DNA from: Paraburkholderia sp. DHOC27
GTDB taxonomy: Bacteria > Pseudomonadota > Gammaproteobacteria > Burkholderiales > Burkholderiaceae
Assembly: GCF_003429005.1 (NCBI RefSeq)
Contig: NZ_QVQV01000001.1
Location: 1,803,431-1,867,430 of the forward strand
Reading direction: 5' to 3'
Length of the DNA stretch: 64,000 bases
In this document: positions 10,414-19,441 of the stretch, in pieces
Numbering within the stretch: the first letter of the stretch is position 1
How the letters are laid out: every line of letters starts with the position of its first letter
Notes under the pieces: model-generated
Database searches by the model: none
Told to the model about the DNA's origin: nothing
Seen by the model: only the letters and a program-made list of their open reading frames with translations
Position numbers and translations under genes: made by a program

Positions 10414-11340
10414 TCAGCCTGATCGGGACGCACCCGCTGCGTTCCAGATGCGGTCACAGGTTCCGGCGATCAGCGCCCGGATCCAGCGGTGCGCGGCGTC
10501 CCGCGTGTTGCGCGTATGCCAGGCCATCTGACAGTCGAACGGTGCGATTTCCAGCGGGACTTCGCAGGTATGCACCTGGTTTTTGAGGGGATGGGTGAGC
10601 AGCACGCCTTCGGGCAGCACCGCGATCAGGTTAGACGAAAGCAGCAGCGCGGGCGCGCCGGCGAAATTGTTGAGCGTCATCGCCACGCGACGACGCTTGC
10701 CAGCGCGTTCAAGGGCTGCATCGGCAACCCCGACCGGATCACCCGAAAGCGAGACGAGCAGATGCTCGGCGGTGAGAAATCTGGCCTCGGTGATGCGCGA
10801 CTTCGCGAGAGGATGATCGCGCCGCATCGCACAGACCCAGTTCTCCGTGAACAGGCGTTGCAGCTTGAATTCGTCGCCCAGATGCTGAAGGCCGCCCAGG
10901 CACAGGTCGATCTCGTTGTCCCGCAGCCGGGCGCTGGTTGCCTGACTGGTGTAGGGCACCGCGAGGATCCGGATGTGTGGCGCGTGCTGCTCGATATGCT
11001 GGCGCAGCACAGGCCAGAGCGCGCCGGACAGGTAATCGGTAACAGCGATGCGGAAGGCGCGGGTCGAGGTCGCCGCCTCGAAGCGCACGGGTGATGCGGC
11101 CATGCGGATCGCCGCGAGCGGTTCCTGAATTTCGCGCCAAAGCTCCTGCGCTCTCGCGGACGCCTTGATACCCCGGCCGTGCCGGGTGAAAAGCGGATCG
11201 TCCCAGACCACACGCATCCGGGCGATCGCGTTGCTGACAGCGGACTGCGTCATGGCCAGACGATCCGCCGCCTTGGTCACCGACCCTTCGGTCATGACGG
11301 CGTCGAAGATGGAAAGCAAATGGAGATCGAGGTCTTTCAT
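10414..11340 (-). CDS. LysR-family transcriptional regulator
   Basis: 308 residues. It starts MKDLDLHLLSIFDAV, with the winged helix-turn-helix SVTKAADRLAMTQSAVSNAIARMR at residues 20-42, followed by PLFTRHGRGI, a linker helix and a periplasmic-binding-like effector domain. The N-terminal signature places it in the NodD/LinR-like branch. It is divergent from the SDR at 11582 across 241 bp and lies upstream of the MFS pump on its own strand. The usual LysR logic would make one or both its targets. Confidence 0.92.
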   Translation of the reverse strand: MKDLDLHLLSIFDAVMTEGSVTKAADRLAMTQSAVSNAIARMRVVWDDPLFTRHGRGIKASARAQELWREIQEPLAAIRMAASPVRFEAATSTRAFRIAVTDYLSGALWPVLRQHIEQHAPHIRILAVPYTSQATSARLRDNEIDLCLGGLQHLGDEFKLQRLFTENWVCAMRRDHPLAKSRITEARFLTAEHLLVSLSGDPVGVADAALERAGKRRRVAMTLNNFAGAPALLLSSNLIAVLPEGVLLTHPLKNQVHTCEVPLEIAPFDCQMAWHTRNTRDAAHRWIRALIAGTCDRIWNAAGASRSG

Positions 11341-11581
11341 GGTGCGATCCAGTGGCTATTTTTCGTCGTGTTTCATCACTCGTGGTGATGGTACACCCGC
11401 AAATCATTGATTGGACGCGGCGATGCGCTGCCCGTACTCTTTGCTCATCGCGGCAGTGACCGGCAACGAACTGCTGGTCTGCCGCAGCCGTTTAATCACG
11501 GTCCCGACTGTCACGCACACCTTTCCTGGCGCTCTAGCGGCGCTAGCGGACACGACGGACCTCAACCTTCTGGACAGAATC

Positions 11582-12328
11582 ATGGCAAAGACGCTTCAAG
11601 GAAAAATCGCGCTGGTGACGGGCGGCTCACGCGGCATTGGTGCCGCTACCGCTATTCAACTCGCAGCGGAAGGCGCGACCGTCGCGCTCACGTATTCGAA
11701 CAGCGCGGCCAGCGCGACGGACGTGGTGGCAAAAATCGAAGCCGCTGGCGGCAAAGCCATCGCGCTGAAGGCCGATCAGGCCGACGCAGGCGCCGTCAAG
11801 CAATTGATCGCGGAGGTCGTCGAGCGGCTGTGCAAGCTCGATATCCTGGTCAACAACGCAGCCGTCTTCGAAACCGGCACGATTGCCGAGACCGTCGACA
11901 CCGCTGGTTTCGAGCGGCAACTGCGCATCAACTATGAAGCCGTGGTGACCGCGATTCGCGAAGCCTCGCGCGTGATGGAAAGCGGTGGCCGGATCGTGTC
12001 GATCTCGTCGGCGCTGGCGCTGCGCTCCACCTGGCCGGGTCTGGCCGACTACAGCGCCACCAAGCGCGCGATCGAAGGCTATAGCAAAGGGGCCGCGCGC
12101 GATCTCGGCGCGAAGGGGATTACGGTGAATGTGATCGGCGCAGGATCGACCAACACCGAAATGAATCCCGACAATAGCCCGTTTGCGGAAGCCCAGGCGG
12201 CTGCCACCGCGCTTGGACGATTCGGTCGGCCGGAAGAAATCGCGGCGGTGGTCGCCTTCGTCGTCAGTCCTGCCGCGAGCTTCATCACGGGCGCGATCAT
12301 TCCGGTTGACGGCGGCTATAGCGCTTGA
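11582..12328 (+). CDS. SDR-family NAD(P)-dependent oxidoreductase
   Basis: 248 residues from ATG 11582 (MAKTLQGKIALVTGG); the frame is open farther upstream but that part does not look coding. Classical SDR features in order: cofactor motif TGGSRGIG, NNAA motif LDILVNNAAVF, catalytic Ser in SISSALAL, catalytic YSATK (Tyr and Lys), and C-terminal PVDGGYSA. The basic S and R after the first glycines suggest NADPH. The family reduces ketones or acyl compounds, and the substrate is unknown. It is divergent from a LysR gene and is followed 100 bp later by a second SDR on the same strand. Confidence 0.9.
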   Translation: MAKTLQGKIALVTGGSRGIGAATAIQLAAEGATVALTYSNSAASATDVVAKIEAAGGKAIALKADQADAGAVKQLIAEVVERLCKLDILVNNAAVFETGTIAETVDTAGFERQLRINYEAVVTAIREASRVMESGGRIVSISSALALRSTWPGLADYSATKRAIEGYSKGAARDLGAKGITVNVIGAGSTNTEMNPDNSPFAEAQAAATALGRFGRPEEIAAVVAFVVSPAASFITGAIIPVDGGYSA

Positions 12329-12338
12329 CGCGGTATGG

Positions 12339-12378
12339 CGCAGCGGTGCGGGCATGCGGCGCATGCCTTGCCGCTGCG
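12339..12378. other. Strong two-stage hairpin between two SDR genes
   Basis: Nested perfect arms CGCAGCGG/CCGCTGCG (12339-12346, 12371-12378) and GGCATGC/GCATGCC (12351-12357, 12361-12367) around the loop GGC. There is no T-run. It lies between two same-strand genes and could be a terminator, an attenuator or an RNA-stability element. Confidence 0.5.
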
Positions 12379-12428
12379 TGATCCGAAGCGGCTGGAACAA
12401 CAGGAAGAGGTTATGAAGGAGTCCAAAC

Positions 12429-13175
12429 ATGATTGATGCACCTGTGGTACTCGTTACCGGCGCGCTTTCGGGCATCGGACGAGCCACCGCGCTGGCATTC
12501 GCCGGCGCGAAGGCGCGCGTCGTCGTCTCGGGGCGCCGCCCGGAAGAGGGCAGGAAGCTGGCTGACACGTTGCGCTCGCTTGGCGCGGAAGCGGAATTCA
12601 TGCAGGCGGACGTGCGCTTCGAGGACCAGGTCGAGGCATTGGTGGCGAGCGTCATGGCGCGCTTCGGCCGTCTGGACATCGCGGTCAATAGCGCGGGCTA
12701 CGAGGGCGAACCTGCGCCGATCGCCGAGCAAACCGTGGAGCGCTACGCCGCGGTCTTCGATGCCAACGTGCTCGGCACGTTGCTGGCGCTCAAGCACGAG
12801 ATTCGTGCGATGTCGGCGCAGCGCAGCGGCAGTATCGTCAACGTGTCCTCGACAATGGGCATTCGGGGTGCCGCGAGGAATGCACTCTATGTCGCCAGCA
12901 AGCACGCCGTGGAGGGCCTCACGAAGTCCGCGGCGCTCGATGCGGCCACCTTCAATGTCCGTGTGAATGCGGTGGCGCCTGGGCCGATACAAACGGACAT
13001 GCTCGACCGGATAACCGGCTCCGAAACGGGCAAGGCCAGCATGCTTGCCACGGTGCCGCTGCAGCGCGCAGGCACGCCGGAGGAAATCGCGGAGGCGATT
13101 GTGTTCGTCGCAACGAGGGCGAGCTATATGACCGGCGAAGTGCTTAGAGTGAATGGCGGGCGCACGGCTGCTTAA
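12429..13175 (+). CDS. SDR-family oxidoreductase
   Basis: 248 residues starting MIDAPVVLVTGALSGIG. The Shine-Dalgarno AAGGAG lies seven bases before the ATG. The cofactor motif is TGALSGIGRATA, followed by an Arg-rich NADP-type loop (VVSGRRPEEG). The structural NSAG motif and catalytic Ser (NVSSTMG) are present, as are Tyr and Lys in YVASKHA. The C-terminal end is VLRVNGGRTAA. It may be cotranscribed with the preceding SDR, although a strong hairpin separates them. It is convergent with a LysR gene. The substrate is unknown. Confidence 0.9.
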   Translation: MIDAPVVLVTGALSGIGRATALAFAGAKARVVVSGRRPEEGRKLADTLRSLGAEAEFMQADVRFEDQVEALVASVMARFGRLDIAVNSAGYEGEPAPIAEQTVERYAAVFDANVLGTLLALKHEIRAMSAQRSGSIVNVSSTMGIRGAARNALYVASKHAVEGLTKSAALDAATFNVRVNAVAPGPIQTDMLDRITGSETGKASMLATVPLQRAGTPEEIAEAIVFVATRASYMTGEVLRVNGGRTAA

Positions 13176-13201
13176 GGTTGTATAGGGGGTGCGTACGGCC
13201 G

Positions 13202-13238
13202 GGCTGATGACGGAGACCGCCGGTCTTCGTCATCGGCC
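13202..13238. terminator. Long hairpin terminator between convergent genes
   Basis: Arms of 17 bases (13202-13218 and 13222-13238), starting GGCTGATGACG on the left and ending CGTCATCGGCC on the right, pair completely except for two G-T wobbles, around the loop GCC. It lies between the SDR stop (13175) and the convergent LysR stop (13273), with no T-run on either side. Confidence 0.6.
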
Positions 13239-13272
13239 AGCACGCTGAAAAGAACGGGCCAATCCAGCGTCT

Positions 13273-14178
13273 TCATGCCGGACCCTCAGCCCTGAACCGG
13301 TTGATATGATCGACCAGCATGCGCGCCGGCACCGGCAGTAACGCGAAGTTGCGCGAGACGATCACCAGCGGGCGCAAGGCCCACGCATCGTGGAGTGCGA
13401 TCACGTGAAAAGGCTCGGATCCGATATAGGACTTCACGCTGTCATAGGGCAGCAGGCCGACACCGAGGCCCGCTTTTACCATGTTACGGACTCCTTCGAA
13501 GCTGGTCACTTCGATGCGCACCTTGAGCCGCTTGCCGGCGTGCTCAGCCGCAGCGCGACATAGCTTCGAAATCGAGCTGCCGTAGGGCATGGTGACGATG
13601 TCATCGTCGAGGAAATCGGCGAAACTGGCCGCTTGCTGTTGTGCGAGACGATGCTGTGCCGGCACGATCACAACGAGTCTGTCCATGCCGTAAGGCTGGC
13701 GTTGCAAATCCCCGAGCGCTGCGTCATCTGCCGAACAGATGCCCAGATCGGCCACACCGCTTGCGATGGCACGCACCACCTCGTCACTCGATTTCTCGAA
13801 CAACTCGATCTGTACCCGGGGATTCTCGCGCAGAAACGACTGCAATACATCGGGCAGATATTGCACCATCGCCGTGAAGTTCACGTAGACACGTGCGTGC
13901 CCGATCAGCCCTGCGGAATAGTCGGACATCTCATCCGAAATCTGTTGCAGATACTCGCCCAGACGCCTCGCGTGGTGATAGAGCGCCTCGCCGGCAGCAG
14001 TGGGCTGCACGCCGCGACTGTGTCGATAAAGCAGCGCGGTGCCGGTGCCATCTTCCAGATCCGAGACACGCTTGCTGACTGCCGACGCGACGAGATGGGT
14101 GCGCGCGGCGGCCGCCGCAATACTGCCTTCTTCGATGACCGCAACGAAGATCCTGAGAGACTCGATATCCAATCTCAC
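13273..14178 (-). CDS. LysR-family transcriptional regulator
   Basis: 301 residues from a GTG at 14178 (VRLDIESLRIFVAV). AGGAAAA lies about seven bases upstream, and the frame remains open to 14382 without LysR-like sequence. The helix-turn-helix SIAAAAARTHLVASAVSKRVSDLE is followed by ALLYRHSRGV and PTAAGEALYHHARR. The effector domain ends in LLPVPARMLVDHINRF. It is divergent from the maleate isomerase-like gene at 14437 across 258 bp, so that gene is the probable target. Confidence 0.9.
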   Translation of the reverse strand: MRLDIESLRIFVAVIEEGSIAAAAARTHLVASAVSKRVSDLEDGTGTALLYRHSRGVQPTAAGEALYHHARRLGEYLQQISDEMSDYSAGLIGHARVYVNFTAMVQYLPDVLQSFLRENPRVQIELFEKSSDEVVRAIASGVADLGICSADDAALGDLQRQPYGMDRLVVIVPAQHRLAQQQAASFADFLDDDIVTMPYGSSISKLCRAAAEHAGKRLKVRIEVTSFEGVRNMVKAGLGVGLLPYDSVKSYIGSEPFHVIALHDAWALRPLVIVSRNFALLPVPARMLVDHINRFRAEGPA

Positions 14179-14436
14179 CGGCGTTTTTCCTGAAAGAGCG
14201 CAGCGCGGCGCATTTCGGCTTGCGCTAGTAACGTTCACACCATCGCGGTTGACGATGTCTAGCTTGAAGAATAAGAACTTTTCGCGGACTTTGGCAAATG
14301 CCATGATGCCCGCGTGCCAAACAGGGTGCCGGTGAGGAACGGCTGCATAGCAGATTCCATCCATCACCGCGGCCACCCGCACGCCACCATAGACGACCGC
14401 GTGATCGCGACATCATGCTTTTTCTCGAGGACCGCC

Positions 14437-15186
14437 ATGACATCCCATTTCCGTATCGGGCAGATCGTGCCGAGCTCAAACACGACGATGGAGACCGAAA
14501 TACCGGCCATGCTCCGGGCGCGCGAGGCCATCAGGCCCGAGCGCTTTACCTTCCATTCGAGCCGGATGCGAATGCATAAGGTAACCAAAGAAGAACTGCA
14601 GGAAATGAACAAGCAGGGCTTGCGCTGTGCCGCTGAACTGGCGGACGCGCGCGTCGACGTGATGAGCACGGCGTGCCTCGTCGCCATCATGTCGATGGGA
14701 CACGGATACCATCGACAGACCGAACGTGAACTCACGGAAGTGGCGCGCGCGAATCAATGCCTCGCGCCCGTCATGACTTCGGCTGGCGCGCTGATCGAAG
14801 GGCTGAAGACGCTCGGCGCCAAACGAATTTCATTGATGGCGCCGTATATGCGGCCGTTGACCGACCTCGTCGTCTCGTACATCGAAAACGAAGGGATCGA
14901 AGTGATCGACTCGATCTGCTTTGAGATTCCCGACAACCTCGAAGTGGGCCTGCGCGACCCGCTGAAGCTGGTCGACGATGTGCGCCGCCTCAATACCAAT
15001 GGCGCGGATGTGGTCGTCGCGTCGGCATGCGTGCAAATGCCGTCGTTGCCGGCCATCCAGCGCATCGAAGACATGCTCGGCATCCGCACGGTGTCGACGG
15101 CGGTGTGCACCGCGCGCGGCATGCTGGACCGTCTGAAGCTCGAACCCATCGTTCCGCAAGCGGGGGCATTGCTCGCCGGGGCGTAA
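14437..15186 (+). CDS. Maleate cis-trans isomerase-like protein (Asp/Glu racemase superfamily)
   Basis: 249 residues from ATG 14437, preceded by CGAGGA. It starts TSHFRIGQIVPSSNTTMETE, the signature of maleate isomerases. Cysteines expected at the two active-site positions are present: STACLVAIMSMG near residue 76 and VVASACVQMPS near 193. The family converts maleate to fumarate or performs related decarboxylation or racemisation on dicarboxylates in the cytoplasm. It is the last step of nicotinate and gentisate-type degradation in some bacteria, but no other gene of those routes is visible here. A LysR gene is divergent upstream. An alternative is an arylmalonate decarboxylase-like enzyme. 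Confidence 0.82.
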   Translation: MTSHFRIGQIVPSSNTTMETEIPAMLRAREAIRPERFTFHSSRMRMHKVTKEELQEMNKQGLRCAAELADARVDVMSTACLVAIMSMGHGYHRQTERELTEVARANQCLAPVMTSAGALIEGLKTLGAKRISLMAPYMRPLTDLVVSYIENEGIEVIDSICFEIPDNLEVGLRDPLKLVDDVRRLNTNGADVVVASACVQMPSLPAIQRIEDMLGIRTVSTAVCTARGMLDRLKLEPIVPQAGALLAGA

Positions 15187-15271
15187 TAGATGGGTTTTCC
15201 ACGGCGGGGTGGGTTTTCCACGGCGCCCGGGGCCGAAATGGCGTCGCGCCGCCCCCATCCGCAAGAATAAA

Positions 15272-15286
15272 TTCGCATTTTGCGAA
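15272..15286. promoter_or_regulatory. Small palindrome upstream of the chemoreceptor gene
   Basis: TTCGCA-TTT-TGCGAA is a perfect 6-base inverted repeat inside an AT-rich patch of the 361-bp gap 15187-15548. It may be an operator for the chemoreceptor gene or a weak hairpin after the isomerase gene. Nothing else was recognised in that gap. Confidence 0.3.
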
Positions 15287-15548
15287 ATTAAAGCGGAGTG
15301 ACGCGGTTTTGACGCAATAAAAGTGCTAAAGAAAGCGTAAAAATGGCCGATACATTCCTTGCAGAGTAAAGATTACGGACACGGACCGCGACTGCGGTTC
15401 TTCCCGTGTTCAACTTTGGGCGTACCAGAGCGTCTCGTCGTGCGTGTCGGCGCCGCTCCAGTGCCCTTTGCTGCAATGGATTGTCGCTGCGCCGAGGGGA
15501 TCGGCGCGGGAAGAACGGATGGGTGTCGGCCCGGGGAGAGTCAGTCAG

Positions 15549-16979
15549 ATGTCCGAATTAATGGCAGCGCGGATTCCGAGGACGACGGAAGTATCCGCTA
15601 TTGCCCGTTCTGGTGATCTTGTCCTCCTGATCGCACTGGGCGTGTCCTCGGTGCTGGCGCTGGCAGTTGGCAGCTACTACGGCGATGCGCTGCTCGCGAT
15701 CAGCGTGAGCGTGCCGCTGCTACTGGTCGGCGCGGCTGCATTCGCCACGGCGCGCGGCAGTGTGGCAACGCGGGTCGTGTTGACGGTCTGTAATGTCGCG
15801 CTGGTGGCGTTGCATATCCAGTTGGCGCGCGGCACCGTGGAGTTTCACTTCGGTGTATTCGTGCTGCTGGGCTTGTTGCTGGTCTATCAGGACTGGCGCG
15901 TGCTCGTGCTTGCCGCCGCGCTGTTCGTGGTGCATCACTTTCTGTTCGACCGCTTGCAGGCGCTTAGCTTTGGGTTTTACTGCACGGCGACCCCGGACCT
16001 GTGGAAGATGGTGCTGCATGCGGGCTACGTGGCCGGACAGACCGGCATCGAAATTTATCTCGCCGTGTGTCTGCGCCGCGGCGCTGTAGAAGCAGCGGAA
16101 TTGTCGAAGGTCGTGCGGGCCATCGACCGCGACGGCCAGCTCTGTCTGGACGTCAGCGAAGTGGACGTGAGCGCGCCGACGGCCCGTATGTTGAAAGCGG
16201 CCGTCCAGAAGATGCAGACAGGCATGCGCGAGGTCAGCGCGGCGGCTGCCTCGATCGAAACGGCGGCCTCTGAAATTGCGCTCGGCAATCTGTATCTCAG
16301 CCAGCGCACGGAGGAACAGGCCTCCAGTCTGCAAACCACCACCGTTTCGATGGAACGCCTGACGGGCTCTGTCACGGATACGGCGCGCACCGCCGGAGAA
16401 GTCGCGCAGCTTTCCAGTGCCGCTTCGGCTGCGGCGTTTGCCGGCGGCGAGGCGGTGGGCCGCGTCGTCGCCACCATGCACGAGATTTCGCAAGCCTCGG
16501 CGCGGATCTCGGACATCAGCGGCGTGGTCGACAGTATCGCGTTCCAGACCAACATCCTCGCCTTGAACGCGGCGGTGGAGGCGGCGCGTGCCGGCGAACA
16601 GGGCAGGGGTTTCGCGGTTGTCGCGACCGAAGTGCGCTCGCTCGCGCAGCGTTCAGCGAGCGCCGCGCGAGAGATCAAGGGCTTGATCGGCGATAGCACG
16701 GGCCGGGTCGGCTCCGGCGTGGAAATCGTCAACGAAGCGGGCGGCCGGATCGACAATGTCGTGCATCAGGCGCGCCTCGTCAGTGAACTGATCGACACCA
16801 TCTCGCAGAGCAGCGGCGAGCAGACCACCGGCATTACACAGGTCAGTGCGGCGGTGATGCAACTGGAGGCGGTGACGCAGCAGAATGCCGCGCTCGTCGA
16901 GCAAAGCGCTGCCGCCACGGAAAGTCTGCGGGGTCAGGCGGCGCGGCTCAATGCCGTGGTCAGCACGTTTCAGTTATAG
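15549..16979 (+). CDS. Methyl-accepting chemotaxis protein with membrane sensor region
   Basis: 476 residues from ATG 15549 ([10 protein letters not shown]), with GGGGAGAG upstream; a longer frame begins at 15444. Residues 20-200 are about six hydrophobic helices with short loops, and there is no periplasmic ligand-binding domain. The cytoplasmic MCP signalling domain follows, with methylation helices rich in AATAAE-type residues. Its conserved hairpin tip is [20 protein letters not shown], continued by [10 protein letters not shown]. No CheR-docking pentapeptide is seen at the C-terminus (STFQL). It would report to CheA/CheW encoded elsewhere. Membrane-only sensor parts suggest sensing of the membrane or of a small permeant signal. 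Confidence 0.9.
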   Translation: MSELMAARIPRTTEVSAIARSGDLVLLIALGVSSVLALAVGSYYGDALLAISVSVPLLLVGAAAFATARGSVATRVVLTVCNVALVALHIQLARGTVEFHFGVFVLLGLLLVYQDWRVLVLAAALFVVHHFLFDRLQALSFGFYCTATPDLWKMVLHAGYVAGQTGIEIYLAVCLRRGAVEAAELSKVVRAIDRDGQLCLDVSEVDVSAPTARMLKAAVQKMQTGMREVSAAAASIETAASEIALGNLYLSQRTEEQASSLQTTTVSMERLTGSVTDTARTAGEVAQLSSAASAAAFAGGEAVGRVVATMHEISQASARISDISGVVDSIAFQTNILALNAAVEAARAGEQGRGFAVVATEVRSLAQRSASAAREIKGLIGDSTGRVGSGVEIVNEAGGRIDNVVHQARLVSELIDTISQSSGEQTTGITQVSAAVMQLEAVTQQNAALVEQSAAATESLRGQAARLNAVVSTFQL

Positions 16980-17000
16980 ACGGGCCGGTGTAAGCGTCTA
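16977..17000. terminator. Weak inverted repeat between convergent genes
   Basis: TAGACG (16977-16982) and CGTCTA (16995-17000) flank 12 bases, just after the chemoreceptor stop and before the convergent crotonase stop. It is short and has no T-run. Confidence 0.25.
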
Positions 17001-17014
17001 CGCAGCGTGAGGTC

Positions 17015-17716
17015 TTAACGCGCCGAGGACGACGGGTCATCCAGATCCATTAGTGCACTTTTGACGGTGCTGTGCATCGTTGCGGACGCGCCCAGCAGTT
17101 CTCGGACGGTCGCATCCGTCATTTCTTCCAGATCGCTGTCGGCAACGAAATCGGTCGCGAGGCCCCATTCGAAGGCCTGCGGACCGGCGATGGGACGCGC
17201 CCGCAAAAGAATTTCCCGCATGCGTGCACTGCCGATCATCTCGAGCGCGTGCGACCATCCAAAGGTGCCGTTCAGGGAATCGTCTTTCTTCAACGGAAAG
17301 CCGTATTGCGTGGTTTCGGTGACGATGCGCAGATCGCACGCCAGCGACAGGGCGAAACCCGTGCCGAAGCAATGTCCACGATTGGCCGCCACCACGGGCT
17401 TGCTGCAGCGAAGCGGCGCATTGATGTCCCATGCCAGACGGGCGTGCGAGGCGCGGCGGATTTCCGCCTCCAACTGCGCGCTTGCGGTGTTGGAGAAGTG
17501 ATCTCCCGCGGCCCGCAGAACGATCACACGTACGTTGGGATTGTCATCCAGACGCTCGAACGCCATGCGCAGTTGCTCGAATTGCCGCGGGCTGAGGCAA
17601 TTGGTGGGCGGCTGGGCGAGGGTGATGTCGGCGCGTGTCTGCTGATCGTCGATGCGGACATGGAACCCGTCTCTCCTTTCGTACAACGAATGATGCTGGA
17701 TTGCAAAGTGGTTCAT
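17015..17716 (-). CDS. Enoyl-CoA hydratase/isomerase family protein
   Basis: 233 residues, on the short side for a crotonase (usually about 260). The oxyanion-hole block CSKPVVAANRGHCFGTGFALSLACDLRI is present near residue 110. The usual AAEAAAA-like region reads ITLAQPPTNCLSPRQFEQL. The catalytic Glu positions expected after the oxyanion block are not obvious: the corresponding segment reads FPLKKDDSLNGTFGWSHAL. It is therefore probably a crotonase-fold enzyme with an altered active site acting on a CoA thioester. It is 70 bp downstream of an MFS symporter gene on the same strand, suggesting uptake and catabolism of one substrate. Confidence 0.8.
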   Translation of the reverse strand: MNHFAIQHHSLYERRDGFHVRIDDQQTRADITLAQPPTNCLSPRQFEQLRMAFERLDDNPNVRVIVLRAAGDHFSNTASAQLEAEIRRASHARLAWDINAPLRCSKPVVAANRGHCFGTGFALSLACDLRIVTETTQYGFPLKKDDSLNGTFGWSHALEMIGSARMREILLRARPIAGPQAFEWGLATDFVADSDLEEMTDATVRELLGASATMHSTVKSALMDLDDPSSSAR

Positions 17717-17786
17717 GATTCGGCCTGTCCGGCGCTAAACCTAAAGGTGGAGGGACGTCGCCCGGCCTGCGACGAGCGGAACGACT

Positions 17787-19178
17787 TCACTTCACGGCCC
17801 CCTTGCATGCGAACGTCGGCCGGCCTCCAAAGCGCTCGCGATCCGCTGCTAACTGTTGCCGCCCGGCGCGTGTCGCGTAGACGAGCGCAATGGAAAACAC
17901 CGCTGTCGTCACCAGATAGGTGGGCGGCACGAGGCTATTGCCGGTCCATTCCGTGAGCAGATTGATCGTGAACGGGGCCATGCCGCCAAACAACGTGACC
18001 GCCACGTTATACGACAGGGACATGCCCGTCGCGCCCGATCGGGAGGGGAACAGGGTGGCCAGCATGCCGGCATGCGGCCCCGCGAGTGCCGTCTGAAAGA
18101 GCCCGGCAAGCAGTTGCATGCAGAGCAAGCGGGCAACCGAAGGCGCATCGACGATGAACAGGAACATCGGATACGCACAAAGCGCCCATGCAATGACGAC
18201 GGGAAAGAACATCCGGTACGCGCCATAGCGATCGGCGAACCAGCCCGCGACGGGAAAACACAGCGCGTTCAGGGCCTGCGAAAGAATGACCCCCAGCATG
18301 GCTGCCGTGATGGGAAGGCGAAGGTGCACCTCGACATACGCGGGGATATAAATCGCCCAGAGGTAATTCGAGGCGGTGGCCACCGTGATGACACCGATCG
18401 CGCACACGACGTTGTCGGTATTCGAGCGCACGAAGCTCGACCACTGCGTCCACAGCGGCTCGTCGTCGGCGGCACGTTCGGGGTGTGCGTGTTCGAGCGC
18501 GTTCACTTGCGAAGAATGGTGTTTCAGGATCACACCCAGCGGGCCGATGATTGAGCCCGCCAGAAACGGTAAGCGCCATCCCCAGCTTCTCAGCGCGTCG
18601 TCGGAAAGACGGGTGATGAGAAAATAGCTGCACGTCGCAGCCAGTACGGCCGAGAGCGCCTGGGCGGACATGTTGAAGCTGCCAAAGAACATTCGCCGTT
18701 CGGCAGGCGTATTCTCGACGATGATCTGCGACGCAACGCCAAACTGCGCGCCCACCGCAACGCCTTGCAGGATGCGCGCGAAGACCATCACGATGGGCGC
18801 GGCAATCCCCACCTCGCTATATGAGGGACAAACGCCCAGCAGGCCCGTGCCGATTCCCATCAGGATCATCAGCAACGAGAGAATGCGAAAGCGTCCGAGC
18901 CGGTCGGCGTACAACGCAAAGATGACGCCGCCCAGTGGCCGCGCAATCACGCCGATTGCGAACGTGGCGAAGGTGAGCGATAACCCGGCCGTGGCGTGGC
19001 TGAGCGGGAAAAAGACACTGGCAATCGTTTTCGAAAGAAACAGATAAGAAAGAAAATCGAACCATTCGAGGCTGCTGCCGGCAACGGACAGGACGATCGG
19101 GCGCGCGTGCACCTTGCTCACCCGCCGTTCGTCGGGTGAGGCGGGCAGACGTGGCACGGCCTCTCGGCGGGTCGACAT
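17787..19178 (-). CDS. MFS transporter, metabolite:H+ symporter type
   Basis: 463 residues with 12 predicted membrane spans. The N-terminal signature SSLEWFDFLSYLFLSKTIA and the motif GVIARPLGGVIFALYADRLGR are typical of the MHS group (KgtP, ShiA, ProP-like carriers of organic acids). The RILQGVAVGAQFGVA block follows in helix 4. The inner-membrane symporter presumably takes up a carboxylate. The crotonase gene follows 70 bp later on the same strand, and the LysR gene at 19442 is divergent, so all three may form one regulated catabolic unit. The basic N-terminus (STRREAVPRLPASPDERR) is cytoplasmic. Confidence 0.9.
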   Translation of the reverse strand: MSTRREAVPRLPASPDERRVSKVHARPIVLSVAGSSLEWFDFLSYLFLSKTIASVFFPLSHATAGLSLTFATFAIGVIARPLGGVIFALYADRLGRFRILSLLMILMGIGTGLLGVCPSYSEVGIAAPIVMVFARILQGVAVGAQFGVASQIIVENTPAERRMFFGSFNMSAQALSAVLAATCSYFLITRLSDDALRSWGWRLPFLAGSIIGPLGVILKHHSSQVNALEHAHPERAADDEPLWTQWSSFVRSNTDNVVCAIGVITVATASNYLWAIYIPAYVEVHLRLPITAAMLGVILSQALNALCFPVAGWFADRYGAYRMFFPVVIAWALCAYPMFLFIVDAPSVARLLCMQLLAGLFQTALAGPHAGMLATLFPSRSGATGMSLSYNVAVTLFGGMAPFTINLLTEWTGNSLVPPTYLVTTAVFSIALVYATRAGRQQLAADRERFGGRPTFACKGAVK

Positions 19179-19441
19179 GGATAGTTCTCACTGGGTCGGG
19201 ATGCGACGGTCAGGCGGCGCCGGGTGGCCACGGCGCTCCCATTCCGGGACCACGCCGAATCATCATGGTGGCCGGAAATGCCGTGCGCGCGTTCCTTACT
19301 CGCGTCTTTCACTTCAGATACGAATTTCGCATATCACAAGTAAAAAACAAGCCTTTTTTTGTTTTGCTCGCAGTAAACGAAACGTTTAGTATTCCCGTGT
19401 CACGCCTCGTGTCTGCTGACTTCATAGCGAGAAAGATTTCG

